A stretch of DNA of 64,000 nucleotides. Source: PALSA-505 sp036496025 (GTDB taxonomy: Bacteria; Actinomycetota; Actinomycetes; Streptosporangiales; Streptosporangiaceae). Below are positions 16,819-24,728 of the stretch, piece after piece (the stretch's first letter is position 1; each line of letters starts with the position of its first letter). Location of the stretch: assembly GCA_036496025.1 (NCBI GenBank), contig DASXLW010000080.1, positions 1-64,000 on the forward strand, read 5' to 3'. The position numbers were made by a program, and so were the translations under genes. The notes beneath the pieces are model-generated. The model had not been told where the DNA came from, did no database searches, and saw only the letters and a list, made by a program, of their open reading frames with translations.

Positions 16819-17442
16819 ATGCGTCAGGCAGAGGTCCTGCCCGCCCGGGCCGGCGAGCCAGTTGTCGCTCGCCGGCCCGGGCGTCCGCGCAGCGAGCGCG
16901 CCGAGCGGGCCATCCTGGACGCCACGCTGGAACTGTTCACCGAGTCCGGGGTGGCCGGCGTGTGCATGGAGGCCGTCGCCGCCCGGGCCGGCGTGGGCAA
17001 GGCCACCATCTACCGCCGCTGGGCCGGCAAGGAGGATCTGCTCCTCGACGCGCTCAGCTTGCTGAAGTCGCCGCTGCCCGAGCCGCGCGGGCGGTCGGTG
17101 CGCGAGGACCTGGTCGCGATGCTCCGGGTGATGTGCCAGGACGCGGCCGACCCGACCCGGATGCGGCGGTACGCGCTGCTGCTGGGCGAGGGGGAGAAGT
17201 ACCCGAGGATCATGCAGCGATACAAAGAGACCGTGGTCGAGCCGCGCCGCGAGCTGATCAGGTCGGTGCTGCGACGCGGGATCGCCTCGGGCGAGCTGCG
17301 GCCGGATGCGGACCTTGAGGTGGCGGTGGCCATGCTCACCGGCGCGGTGATGTCGCGGGGCAAGCACGACCCGGAACTGATCCCGCCGGACTTCCCGGAG
17401 CGGGTCGCAGACCACGTGCTGCTCGGCCTGGCGCCGCGCTGA
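16819..17442 (+). CDS. TetR-family transcriptional regulator
   Basis: A 207-residue repressor. Residues about 22-70 hold the TetR helix-turn-helix (RAERAILDATLELFTESGVAG, MEAVAARAGVGKATIYRRWAGKEDLLLDAL). The C-terminal part (about 85-205) is the helical ligand pocket, probably of the TetR_C_11-like type by its RRELIRSVLRRGIASGELR signature. GGAAGGA at the tail of the MFS gene serves ATG 16819. It likely represses its own operon at 15099-15127 and is released by the pump's substrate. Confidence 0.92.
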   Translation: MRQAEVLPARAGEPVVARRPGRPRSERAERAILDATLELFTESGVAGVCMEAVAARAGVGKATIYRRWAGKEDLLLDALSLLKSPLPEPRGRSVREDLVAMLRVMCQDAADPTRMRRYALLLGEGEKYPRIMQRYKETVVEPRRELIRSVLRRGIASGELRPDADLEVAVAMLTGAVMSRGKHDPELIPPDFPERVADHVLLGLAPR

Positions 17443-17468
17443 CCCGCGCAGTAGCGCCGGGCCGGCCC

Positions 17469-18218
17469 TCATTTCCGCAGCGTCTTGGTCACGTACCGGT
17501 CGACCGTGTCGCGGGCGGCGGGCGAGCCCCACATCTGGCGCACCAGCTCGTCATCCGCGCGCTGCCGGGCGATGAGGTCCAGCGCGGGTGCGCGGATCTG
17601 CCTGCGGGTATGCCGCAGCGGCTCGCCGGGCAGCGCCGCGAACTCGGCCGCGGCCGCGACCGCGCGGGGGAGCACCGATGCCTCGTCAACCACCTCGTCC
17701 GCCAGCCCGAGCGCCACGGCCTCGGCGGCGGCATACGTCCGGCCGAAGTAGCTGATCTCCTTGAGCCGCGGGGTGCCGACCGCGAAGCGCAGGATCTCTG
17801 TCGCAGCGGCCGGGAACGGCAGCCCGACGAGCAGCTCGGTGACGCCGGTGCGCCCGCGGCCCGCGTTCATCACCCGGTGGTCGCAGGCGCAGGCCAGGAC
17901 GCAGCCCCCGGCGATCGCGTGCCCGTTGAGCGCGGCGACGACCGGCACGGAGCAATTGAATACGGCCAGGAACGCCTCGCTGAGCGCGGGCAGGAACTCC
18001 TCGAGGTATCCGGGGCCGCCATCACGCAGCCGCAGCAAGTCCACCCCGGCCGAGAAGATGCTCCCGTGCCCGGTCAGCACGGCAGCACGGTGGCCGTCGC
18101 GTTCCAGTTGCCCGAAGTGCGCGGCCAGAGCGCGGCACAGGCTCGTGTCGAGCGCGTTCGCCCTGCCGTGCGTCATCGTGACCACGGCCACCTGCCCGTG
18201 CGTCTCGACGCTGATCAT
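17469..18218 (-). CDS. Enoyl-CoA hydratase/isomerase family protein
   Basis: A 249-residue crotonase-fold protein. The oxyanion-hole segments are visible: HGSIFSAGVDLLRL near residue 63 and NGHAIAGGCVLACACD near 105. At the usual catalytic positions the second Glu is replaced (TELLVGLPF retains a Glu in the TELLVG turn), so it may be a hydratase, isomerase or thioesterase-like member. ATG 18218 follows the methyltransferase stop by 17 bp, so the two share a transcript. Converges with the TetR gene. Confidence 0.85.
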   Translation of the reverse strand: MISVETHGQVAVVTMTHGRANALDTSLCRALAAHFGQLERDGHRAAVLTGHGSIFSAGVDLLRLRDGGPGYLEEFLPALSEAFLAVFNCSVPVVAALNGHAIAGGCVLACACDHRVMNAGRGRTGVTELLVGLPFPAAATEILRFAVGTPRLKEISYFGRTYAAAEAVALGLADEVVDEASVLPRAVAAAAEFAALPGEPLRHTRRQIRAPALDLIARQRADDELVRQMWGSPAARDTVDRYVTKTLRK

Positions 18219-18235
18219 GGCCGGGAGTTCCGCGC

Positions 18236-19063
18236 TCAGGACTTGCGGCCGACCGCGGCGTAGGCGGGAATGCGCTGGCCGGGGCGGCCGATCGCCCGCC
18301 ATTCGGGCAGCGGTACCACGCCCGGGTCCAGCAGGTCGAGGCCCTCGAAGAACCGGCTGAACTCCGCCTTGCTGCGGCGGGTCTGCCGCACCGCTCCCAG
18401 CCGCTGGTTGTACCGGCGCGCGGACTCGGCCACCGCCTCCGCGTCGATGTCCGCGGCCGTGTCCGACAGGGCCAGGTAGCTACCCGGCGGAACCGCGTCC
18501 ATCAGCCGGGCCACGATCCCCCACGGGTCCTCCGCATCCGGGATGTACTGCAAGATCATCAGCAGCATCACCGCGACCGGCTGGCTGAGGTCCAGCGTCT
18601 GCGCCGCCCCCCGCAGCACCGCTTCCGTGTCCCGCAGATCGGTGTCGACGTAGGCGGTGGCGCCTTCCGGCGTGCTGGTCAGCAGCGCTCGGGCGTGCGC
18701 CAGCACGATCGGGTCATTGTCCACGTACACGACCCGGCATTGCGGCGCGACCTGCTGCGCCACCTCGTGGGTGTTGTCGGCCGTCGGCAGTCCGGTGCCG
18801 ATGTCCAGGAACTGGCGGATCCCCGCCTCGCCGACCAGGTACCGCACCGCCCGGCCCAGGAACTTCCGGTTCGCCCTCACGCCCGGCAGCACCTGGGGAT
18901 TGGCCGCGATCACCTGCTCGGCCGCCTCCCGATCGGCGGCGAAGTTGTCCTTGCCGCCCAGCCAGTAGTCGTACACCCGGGCCGGATGCGCCACGCTGGT
19001 ATCGAAAGCCGCTGCCTTGTCTCGACGGCTCGAGACCGTGGGCCTGAACCAGTTCCTGGCCAT
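18236..19063 (-). CDS. SAM-dependent methyltransferase, DUF574/PF04672 family
   Basis: A 275-residue protein with the hallmark of this large actinobacterial family: TSVAHPARVYDYWLGGKDNFAADREA at residues 20-45, then FLDIGTGLPTADNTHEVAQ (SAM-binding GxG loop) and VVYVDNDPIVLAHARALL (acidic residue contacting the ribose). Actinobacteria carry many such paralogues; biological substrates are unknown. ATG 19063 begins MARNWFRPTV. The enoyl-CoA hydratase gene follows closely on the same strand. Confidence 0.93.
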   Translation of the reverse strand: MARNWFRPTVSSRRDKAAAFDTSVAHPARVYDYWLGGKDNFAADREAAEQVIAANPQVLPGVRANRKFLGRAVRYLVGEAGIRQFLDIGTGLPTADNTHEVAQQVAPQCRVVYVDNDPIVLAHARALLTSTPEGATAYVDTDLRDTEAVLRGAAQTLDLSQPVAVMLLMILQYIPDAEDPWGIVARLMDAVPPGSYLALSDTAADIDAEAVAESARRYNQRLGAVRQTRRSKAEFSRFFEGLDLLDPGVVPLPEWRAIGRPGQRIPAYAAVGRKS

Positions 19064-19185
19064 GTTGCGCCTTTCCGCACGCCCGCCGATGGCTCGGGTC
19101 GGCCATCGTGAATGCCCGTCAGCACAGCGTAACCACCTGTCGCAGCGCGTGCCCGGCCGATGCCGACCTTGCCGCCCGGCGCGCG

Positions 19186-19920
19186 CTACCCGCCGGGGCC
19201 GACGTCGAACCGCGGCCTGGTGTCGAGCAGGTGGGACAGATCCGTGCCCACCGGGACGTCGGCTGGCTCGGCGTGCCGGCGGAAGAGGCGCCCGGTGCTG
19301 TTCCCGGCCAGGACCGCGTTCCGGCCCGATACCCGCAGCCAGGCTCCTTCGCGCAGTCCCAGCACCGGGACGTCGTTTTCCTCCAGGAACTCCTCGATCC
19401 GGCGCGGCCGGGTCTCGCCCTGGTGCGAGCTGCGCGGATCCGGGTCCAGGTAGTGCGGGTTGAGCTGGAACGGGATCAATCCGAGCGCCGACAGCGGGAC
19501 CGCCTCGACGATCGGCATGTCGTTGGTGGTGCGGATCGAGGGACAGGCCAGGTTCGATCCGGCGCTGGCGCCCAGGTACGGGACGCCGTTTTCTGCCACC
19601 CCGCGCAGCACGTCCAGGATCCCGAGCCGGATCACGGCCCGCAGCAGCCGGAACGAGTTGCCGCCCCCGACGAACACCGCCTCGGCGGCCCGCACCGCCC
19701 CGGGCACGTCGCTGGCCTCGTGCAGGCCGGTGACCCGGATGTCCATACGGGCCAGCGCCGCGCGCACCAGGCTCGTGTACGCGTCCGGATCGCCGCTGGC
19801 GAAGGGCACGAACAGCACCGTGCGGGCGCCGCCCAGGACCGGCCGGACGGCCTGGCTGGCGTGTTCCAGGAACCGCATGCCCGGAGCGGTCGAGTTCGAC
19901 AACAGCAGCAGTTCGGTCAC
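19186..19920 (-). CDS. pepE: Peptidase E (Ser dipeptidase, family S51)
   Basis: A 244-residue cytosolic protein. The strand-nucleophile elbow YLGASAGSNLACPS carries the catalytic Ser, NPHYLDPDP the His, and FVGGGNSFRLL the glycine-rich strand common to class-I amidotransferase-like folds. Family enzymes cleave N-terminal Asp-X dipeptides. The start MTELLLLSNST is well placed at 19920. The gene is preceded by a divergent-free 157-bp gap and followed, 122 bp on, by the methyltransferase gene on the same strand; shared transcription is possible but not shown. Confidence 0.88.
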   Translation of the reverse strand: MTELLLLSNSTAPGMRFLEHASQAVRPVLGGARTVLFVPFASGDPDAYTSLVRAALARMDIRVTGLHEASDVPGAVRAAEAVFVGGGNSFRLLRAVIRLGILDVLRGVAENGVPYLGASAGSNLACPSIRTTNDMPIVEAVPLSALGLIPFQLNPHYLDPDPRSSHQGETRPRRIEEFLEENDVPVLGLREGAWLRVSGRNAVLAGNSTGRLFRRHAEPADVPVGTDLSHLLDTRPRFDVGPGG

Positions 19921-20077
19921 TGTCTGACCCTAGGCGGCGCGCTGGACGCGCCGCGGTGCCGGGTCGCGGGCGGCCGTCCGGGGGGAGCCAGCCCCGGCTA
20001 CCGGGACGGCCCGGCGGCCATGGGGGTGAGCTGCTCGATGTCATGCCGCGCCCGCACCTGCGCGATGGCGCCGGCGG

Positions 20078-21019
20078 TCAGACCTCGATCGCGGCCGCCA
20101 GGTCCTCATCGACGATCAGCACCAGCTTGCCGCGGGTATGCCCCTCTTCGGCCACGCGGTGTGCCTGCGCGGCGTCCTGCCAGAAGTAGCGGGCTTGCAG
20201 GGTGACCGACAGCGATCCGTCGTCGAACCACGGAGCCATCCGGATCAGGCGGCTGCCCCTGGGCTGACCGTTGTACTGCTGCCAGCGGACCCGCCCGGCC
20301 TCAGGCTGACCGGCATGGACCGGCGTGGCGATCAGGGCCCCGTCCCGGGCCGCCCGGGCGGCGCCGTCCAGGGTGGGCGCCGCGCACGCGAGCACTCGTT
20401 CGGCCCCCCCGCCGGTGAGCTCGCGGACCTGGTCCGGCCAGTCGGCCCTGGTGTGGTCGAAGACGTTGGCCGCGCCGAGCTGGTGCAGGAACTGATGATG
20501 CTGGGGGCTGGCGGTGGCGATGACCGACGCCCCGAGGATGCGAGCGATCTGCACCGCGAAATGACCGATCCCGCCCGCGCCGGCGGTAATCAGCACGCGG
20601 TCGCCGGCCGCGATGGCCAGCACGTCGGTCAGCCCCTGCTCGGCCGTGAGCGCGTCGATGGGAGCCGCGGCCGCGTCGATGACGGACAGGCCCGCAGGGA
20701 CGGGAGCCAGCTGTTCGCCCTGGCAGGTCACGTATTCGGCGTAGCAGCCGGTCAGGCCCGGGTAGCCGTACACCGGCGCGCCGGGGTCCAGGGCGAAGTC
20801 GGCGCCGGTGTCGCCCTCGACATACCCGGCGAACTCCCCGCCGGGTATGTAGGGCAGCGAGCCGGTCCAGCCGCCGCGGCGCAGCGAGACGTCCCACGGA
20901 CCCACGCCGGCCGCGACCACCCGGACCAGCACCTCGCCGGCTTGCGGTTCCGGCAGGGACGCCTCGCCGGGCTGCAGCACCTCCGGGCCGCCGAACTCGC
21001 TGACCATGATTGCCTGCAT
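20078..21019 (-). CDS. Zinc-independent alcohol dehydrogenase / quinone oxidoreductase
   Basis: A 313-residue MDR-superfamily enzyme. A GroES-like N-terminal domain (PGGEFAGYVEGD, VVAAGVGPWDVSLRRGG) is followed by the nucleotide-binding fold with VLITAGAGGIGHFAVQIARILGASVIAT. No zinc ligands are present, so it resembles NADPH-dependent quinone or enone reductases. GGAG lies just ahead of ATG 21019. A long in-frame extension to 21427 exists but reads as low-complexity Gly/Ala/Arg/Pro and is rejected. Substrate unknown. Confidence 0.87.
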   Translation of the reverse strand: MQAIMVSEFGGPEVLQPGEASLPEPQAGEVLVRVVAAGVGPWDVSLRRGGWTGSLPYIPGGEFAGYVEGDTGADFALDPGAPVYGYPGLTGCYAEYVTCQGEQLAPVPAGLSVIDAAAAPIDALTAEQGLTDVLAIAAGDRVLITAGAGGIGHFAVQIARILGASVIATASPQHHQFLHQLGAANVFDHTRADWPDQVRELTGGGAERVLACAAPTLDGAARAARDGALIATPVHAGQPEAGRVRWQQYNGQPRGSRLIRMAPWFDDGSLSVTLQARYFWQDAAQAHRVAEEGHTRGKLVLIVDEDLAAAIEV

Positions 21020-21430
21020 CACCGCTCCGATCCCTGCCAGCTGGCGAAGGGGCACGACTCGCGGCATGTCCGCGGTAGGGGCCCCGCGCCGCCACGCTAT
21101 CGCCGGATGCCGCGCTGCCGCGCCCTTATCGCCGGCGGAGCTTGCCGGCGGGTTGCCGGGCGCGGCCGCCTGCCCGGCCGCACCGGCGCGGGAGATGGCT
21201 GGCCGCCTCGGGTCGCCCGGGTGCGGCTGACCGCCCGCCGCACCGCGGCGGGAGATGCCTGCCCGGAGCCGCGGCCCGGCGTTGAGGCACGATGGACAAT
21301 GTGGTGATCCCGGTCCATGACGAGAGCCGGTGCGCAGGACGCCGTGGGTCATCACGACCTCCGGTCCTGTGTCCCGGGCCGCGCCGCCCGTTCGTCGTCC
21401 TGGTAGGAACACGACCGCGAGGAGCAAGCG
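21020..21430. other. 411-bp gap without a recognisable gene
   Basis: It separates two divergent genes and should hold both promoters. A segment near 21178-21204 (starting GCCGCACCGGCGCGGGAGATG) is imperfectly repeated near 21237-21263. I see no other structure and no credible coding frame. Confidence 0.6.
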
Positions 21431-21778
21431 ATGAGGTACCTGATGTTCGTCTGCACCGACACCGAGCCCGACACGGACAAGTCCCCCGAGCCCGACATCG
21501 ACGCGTGGGTGGCGGACAATGACGGCCGCGGCAGGCGCCTGGATGGCAACGTGCTGGCGCCGCCGTCAGCGGCCACGACGATCCGCGTCCGTGACGGCGA
21601 ACTGCTGGTCTGCGACGGCCCGTTCGCGGAGACTAAAGAAGTGATCGTGGGCTACGACCTGCTCGAATGCGCCGACCTGGACGAGGCGATCGACGTGGCC
21701 CGGGCCCACCCGATGGCCCGGGGGGGTCGGCTCGAGCTGCGCCCGTTCGCCGACCTGGACGACCAGCCGGGTAGCTGA
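21431..21778 (+). CDS. YCII-related (DGPF-type) protein
   Basis: A 115-residue dimeric alpha/beta-barrel protein of the YCII/DGPF family: MRYLMFVCTDTEP at the start, then DGELLVCDGPFAETKEVIVGYDLLE with the DGPF-type signature, and ARAHPMARGGRLELRPF at the end. Such proteins frequently sit beside ECF sigma factors or act as small accessory enzymes. Here there is no sigma factor. AGGAG lies seven bases before the ATG. The function is unknown. Confidence 0.88.
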   Translation: MRYLMFVCTDTEPDTDKSPEPDIDAWVADNDGRGRRLDGNVLAPPSAATTIRVRDGELLVCDGPFAETKEVIVGYDLLECADLDEAIDVARAHPMARGGRLELRPFADLDDQPGS

Positions 21779-21816
21779 TCCGCGCCAGCCCGGCGAGAGC
21801 GTCCGGTTGGCCGTTG

Positions 21817-21898
21817 GCTGATGGCGCCCGGTCCCTGACCGACGGCGCCCGGTCGTTGACCGATGGCGCCCGGTCGTTGACCGATGGTGCCCGGCCCT
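21817..21898. repeat. 21-bp tandem repeat, three full copies plus a partial
   Basis: TGACCGA(C/T)GGCGCCCGGTCGT repeats at 21836, 21857 and 21878, with a degenerate copy starting near 21817. It lies just after the YCII stop and is in a frame that could encode a 7-residue repeat, but I regard it as non-coding. Confidence 0.85.
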
Positions 21899-21991
21899 TG
21901 GCCGGCGGCGGCAGGCCCGGGATCGCCGGGGCGAGCAGGTGTAACGCCCCCGCCACGACCGGCGTTTCGTGTCAGAGAGGTTTCCCCCGAG

Positions 21992-22024
21992 CGGGGCCCG
22001 GCCCTTCCCCCGGGCCGGGCCCCG
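21992..22024 (+). terminator. Perfect 13-bp hairpin downstream of the YCII gene
   Basis: CGGGGCCCGGCCC (21992-22004) pairs with GGGCCGGGCCCCG (22012-22024) over a 7-base loop. No T-run follows. It is about 210 bases after the YCII stop and 130 before the next gene. Confidence 0.6.
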
Positions 22025-22153
22025 TCATGTGCGGCGTCGACCGTGGGCACGCCGGGCGCCATCGGGCTTGCGTCCAGGAGGTAGCTCCCTGACCATGCGG
22101 CCATACCGGTCCCAGCCGCCCGCCCCCTCCGGCACGGCCGTCCGCCTCCCGTC

Positions 22154-22369
22154 GTGAACGCAAAGCGGAGCGAGGACAGCCAGGATGCCGAGCTTGCCCG
22201 GCTCCGGCAGCGGTTTCCGCGGTGGCGAATCTGGCGCGGACGCGCCACCGGCGACTACTGGGCTATGCCGCCGCGCGATCACCCCGGCTTCCGCCAGCTG
22301 ATCAGCGCGGGCGACATCGGTGAACTCGCCCAGCGCCTCGCCCGGGCGGACGGACGACACAACCCATGA
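22154..22369 (+). CDS. Small hypothetical protein (71 aa)
   Basis: It has a leucine/arginine-rich start (LARLRQRFPRWRIWRGR) then YWAMPPRD and a helical end (AGDIGELAQRLARA). Short proteins with the R-F-P-x-W-x-I-W pattern are common beside actinobacterial XRE regulators; here no regulator is adjacent. The start is GTG 22154. No strong ribosome binding site. Function unknown. Confidence 0.55.
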   Translation: MNAKRSEDSQDAELARLRQRFPRWRIWRGRATGDYWAMPPRDHPGFRQLISAGDIGELAQRLARADGRHNP

Positions 22370-22616
22370 CCCCGGTGCCGGGGAGCGCCTTCATCCGGCT
22401 CAACCGCCGGCCTGAGGAAGCTCAGCAGGTCGATGCCGTCCTCGGCGGCCGGTAGCCGCATCACGCCCCCGTCTCCCCGGGAGGATTGTGACCTCTTCCG
22501 ATGCCAGTTTCGGGGCAGATTCAAGGCCGGGTCAGCGGCCGGTGTTTCGGTCGTCACCCAGCGATGTCGAGCAGCCCGGATCGGCTCCGCCCGAAGTAGC
22601 GTCCGGGCGCCGCGGT

Positions 22617-23489
22617 TCAGAACGTCTCGATCGCCGGAATGACGCGTTCGGCCATCAGATCCAGCGGGCGCAGCGTGCCGACCCGGGCGAGAGTGCCGTG
22701 CGCCACCGTGAAGCCGAACTCGGACAGCTCGTGCAGGTGCTCGATCGTCTGCTCCACCCGTTCGCCGTTCTCGCCGAGGTCGAACCGGACCTGCACGGTC
22801 TTCTCGATCGAGTCGTAGTCGCGCCCCTCGGCGGCGCAGTGCTGGCGCAGCACATCGAGCTTGTGCGGCAGTTCCGGGGTGTCGAACAGGTTGCATGCGT
22901 CGGCGTAGCGGGCCACCAGCAGCAGCGTCTTGCGCTCCCCGCCACCGCCGATGAGGATCGGCGGGTGCGGCCGGCTCAGGGCCTGCGGCGAATTCAGCGT
23001 GCGGGCCAGATGGTAGTGCTTGCCTTCGAACGGGCCGTCGTCCTCGCTCCACATCTGCTGGCAGATGCGCAGCGCCTCCTCCAGCCGCTCGAAGCGCTCG
23101 GCGCGGGGCGGGAAGAACAAGCCCAGCCCGCGGGCCTCCTCTTCGTTCCAGGCCGCCCCGATGCCCAGGATGGAGCGTCCTCCGGACAGCACGTCCAGCG
23201 TCGTGACCGCCTTCGCCAGCAGCCCCGGTTCGCGGTAGACCACCGCGGTTACGACCGTGAGCAGCTTGACCCGTTCGGTCACGGCGGCCAGGAAGCCCAG
23301 CGCGGTGTAGGCCTCGAGCATCTCGTGCTCGGGCGGGCCGAGGGACCCGATCTGCCAGACGTGGTCCATCACGCTGAGCCGGTCCACTCCGGCGTTGTCG
23401 GCACCCCGCGCCACCTCACCCAGCCGGGACCGCAGCGCAGGCGGTCCGCCTTCCCAGGTGAAATCCGCGATGTGCAAGCCCACCTTCAT
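22617..23489 (-). CDS. LLM-class F420-dependent oxidoreductase
   Basis: A 290-residue luciferase-like TIM-barrel enzyme. MKVGLHIADFTW begins it, followed by DRLSVMDHVWQIG (F420-binding region), LGFLAAVTERVKLLTVVTAV, and GIGAAWNEEEARGLGLFFPP, the family's characteristic loop. It uses reduced F420 for hydride transfer, which fits an actinobacterium that makes this cofactor. GGAGTG lies eight bases ahead of ATG 23489. The substrate is unknown. It is transcribed alone; 129 bases separate it from the upstream gene on the same strand. Confidence 0.9.
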   Translation of the reverse strand: MKVGLHIADFTWEGGPPALRSRLGEVARGADNAGVDRLSVMDHVWQIGSLGPPEHEMLEAYTALGFLAAVTERVKLLTVVTAVVYREPGLLAKAVTTLDVLSGGRSILGIGAAWNEEEARGLGLFFPPRAERFERLEEALRICQQMWSEDDGPFEGKHYHLARTLNSPQALSRPHPPILIGGGGERKTLLLVARYADACNLFDTPELPHKLDVLRQHCAAEGRDYDSIEKTVQVRFDLGENGERVEQTIEHLHELSEFGFTVAHGTLARVGTLRPLDLMAERVIPAIETF

Positions 23490-23617
23490 CCGCGCACTCC
23501 TTATTACTAGACGGAGGACCCTCCGGATCAGTATCTCAGGCCGGGCGGAGCCGTCGGACACCACCCCATCGCGATCATGACGTGGTGCCGCCGCAGAGCG
23601 ACCCGGTCGCCCGGTGT

Positions 23618-24163
23618 CTACTCGTGACCGGCTGGCAGGGCGAAGATCAGTACGTCGAGCACGGGGGAGCCGGGACCGGGGCCCCGGATCCGGCCGGCCT
23701 TATGCCAGCCCCAGCCGCGGAAGGCGATTTGCGCCGAGGTGGCGCCGGGCGAGACGGTGAGGGTCGCTCGTTCCTCGCGGCGGCTGCCGATGATCAGGTC
23801 GTGCAGGGCCCGGGCGATGCCCTGCCTGCGCCACGCCGGGCGCACCAGCAGCTCGGTCAGCGCGAACGTACGGCCGGGATACTCGGTTGTGATCTCGGCT
23901 GGCAACGGCGTGGTCGCACCGTTCCACCAGGACGTCGATGACCGAAGTGGCATCCCGGCGGCGTAACCAATCAGGTAGCCGCCGTGCCGGGCCTCGGCCA
24001 GAGCCGAACCCGGCTGGCGGCGCCATACCTGGAACTGCCTGGCCAGCAGCGCGTCGTCCTCGGCCTGACCGTAAACCTCGTGATGCAGGGCCCGCAGCTC
24101 ATCGGCGTGCCCAGCCGCCTGCCTGCCGTCCAGAAGCTGGAACGTCACGCCTGCGGTGGACAC
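23618..24163 (-). CDS. GNAT-family N-acetyltransferase
   Basis: A 181-residue protein with the acetyl-CoA signature RPAWRRQGIARALHDLIIGSR (R/Q-x-x-G-x-G/A in helix 3) after LTELLV, and a late GWGWHKAGRI motif replacing the usual Tyr segment. The start GTG 24163 is spaced about five bases from GGAGAG; an upstream GTG at 24169 overlaps that site. It follows the PPC-domain gene by 22 bp, so the two are likely co-transcribed. Substrate unknown. Confidence 0.78.
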   Translation of the reverse strand: MSTAGVTFQLLDGRQAAGHADELRALHHEVYGQAEDDALLARQFQVWRRQPGSALAEARHGGYLIGYAAGMPLRSSTSWWNGATTPLPAEITTEYPGRTFALTELLVRPAWRRQGIARALHDLIIGSRREERATLTVSPGATSAQIAFRGWGWHKAGRIRGPGPGSPVLDVLIFALPAGHE

Positions 24164-24185
24164 GACCACCTCTCCACCGGGACCG

Positions 24186-24632
24186 TCAGGATTCGGAACG
24201 GTCCAGGTCGATGAGCGCGATCCCGAGCTCCGGACGCAGCACCTTGCGCAATTCCGCGGGGGACTCGGTCACGATGGCTTCCAGCGTCGGGAACACCCGG
24301 CCCTCGAGGAGGTGACCTCCGCGCGTGGTCCCGTCCGAGAGCCCGAGCACGGCGTGCACGTGCAGGATGGGGCCGTCCTGGCCCTCGGCCACGTCACCGA
24401 TCAGCGACAACAGCTCGCACTGCTCGTCCACCGGGATGCGGCGGTATTCCCTGGTCGCGGGGTCGAACCAGCCGACGGTGGCGCGCTCGAAGCCGCCGAC
24501 CGCGGTGATCTGCGCGGCTTCCAGGTCCTCGGCCCGCGCGAACTGCGTCAGCGCGGAGACCGCCTCATCGCCCGGGTCGCACACCACGACGTAGGTGACG
24601 ACATCTGCGTCCTCGACGATCTTGGACTTCAT
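24186..24632 (-). CDS. PPC/DUF296 domain DNA-binding protein
   Basis: A 148-residue trimer-forming PPC domain: VTYVVVCDPGDEAVSALTQFA, AAQITAVGGFERATVGWFDP and the hallmark HVHAVLGLSDGTTRGGHLLEG, with two His residues at the metal or ligand site. In plants the domain follows AT hooks; bacterial single-domain copies have an undefined role. ATG 24632 gives a start MKSKIVED. It sits upstream of the GNAT gene on the same strand. Confidence 0.88.
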   Translation of the reverse strand: MKSKIVEDADVVTYVVVCDPGDEAVSALTQFARAEDLEAAQITAVGGFERATVGWFDPATREYRRIPVDEQCELLSLIGDVAEGQDGPILHVHAVLGLSDGTTRGGHLLEGRVFPTLEAIVTESPAELRKVLRPELGIALIDLDRSES

Positions 24633-24728
24633 GGCCTGCTCCTTTGCGGGAAGGTTTGCACCGAGCTGAACATCGGCTCCCGGCGAGACGCCGAGGCGCC
24701 GTCGCCGGGGCGTGCCCGCCGAGGCGAG

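Noticed and set aside
20078..21427. Longer alcohol dehydrogenase of 449 residues
   Set aside because: The extra N-terminus is low-complexity and unlike any family member; a normal start with a ribosome binding site exists at 21019.
21814..22092. Possible repeat protein with a DGARSLT heptapeptide
   Set aside because: No ribosome binding site, poor continuation after the repeat, and a hairpin within it.
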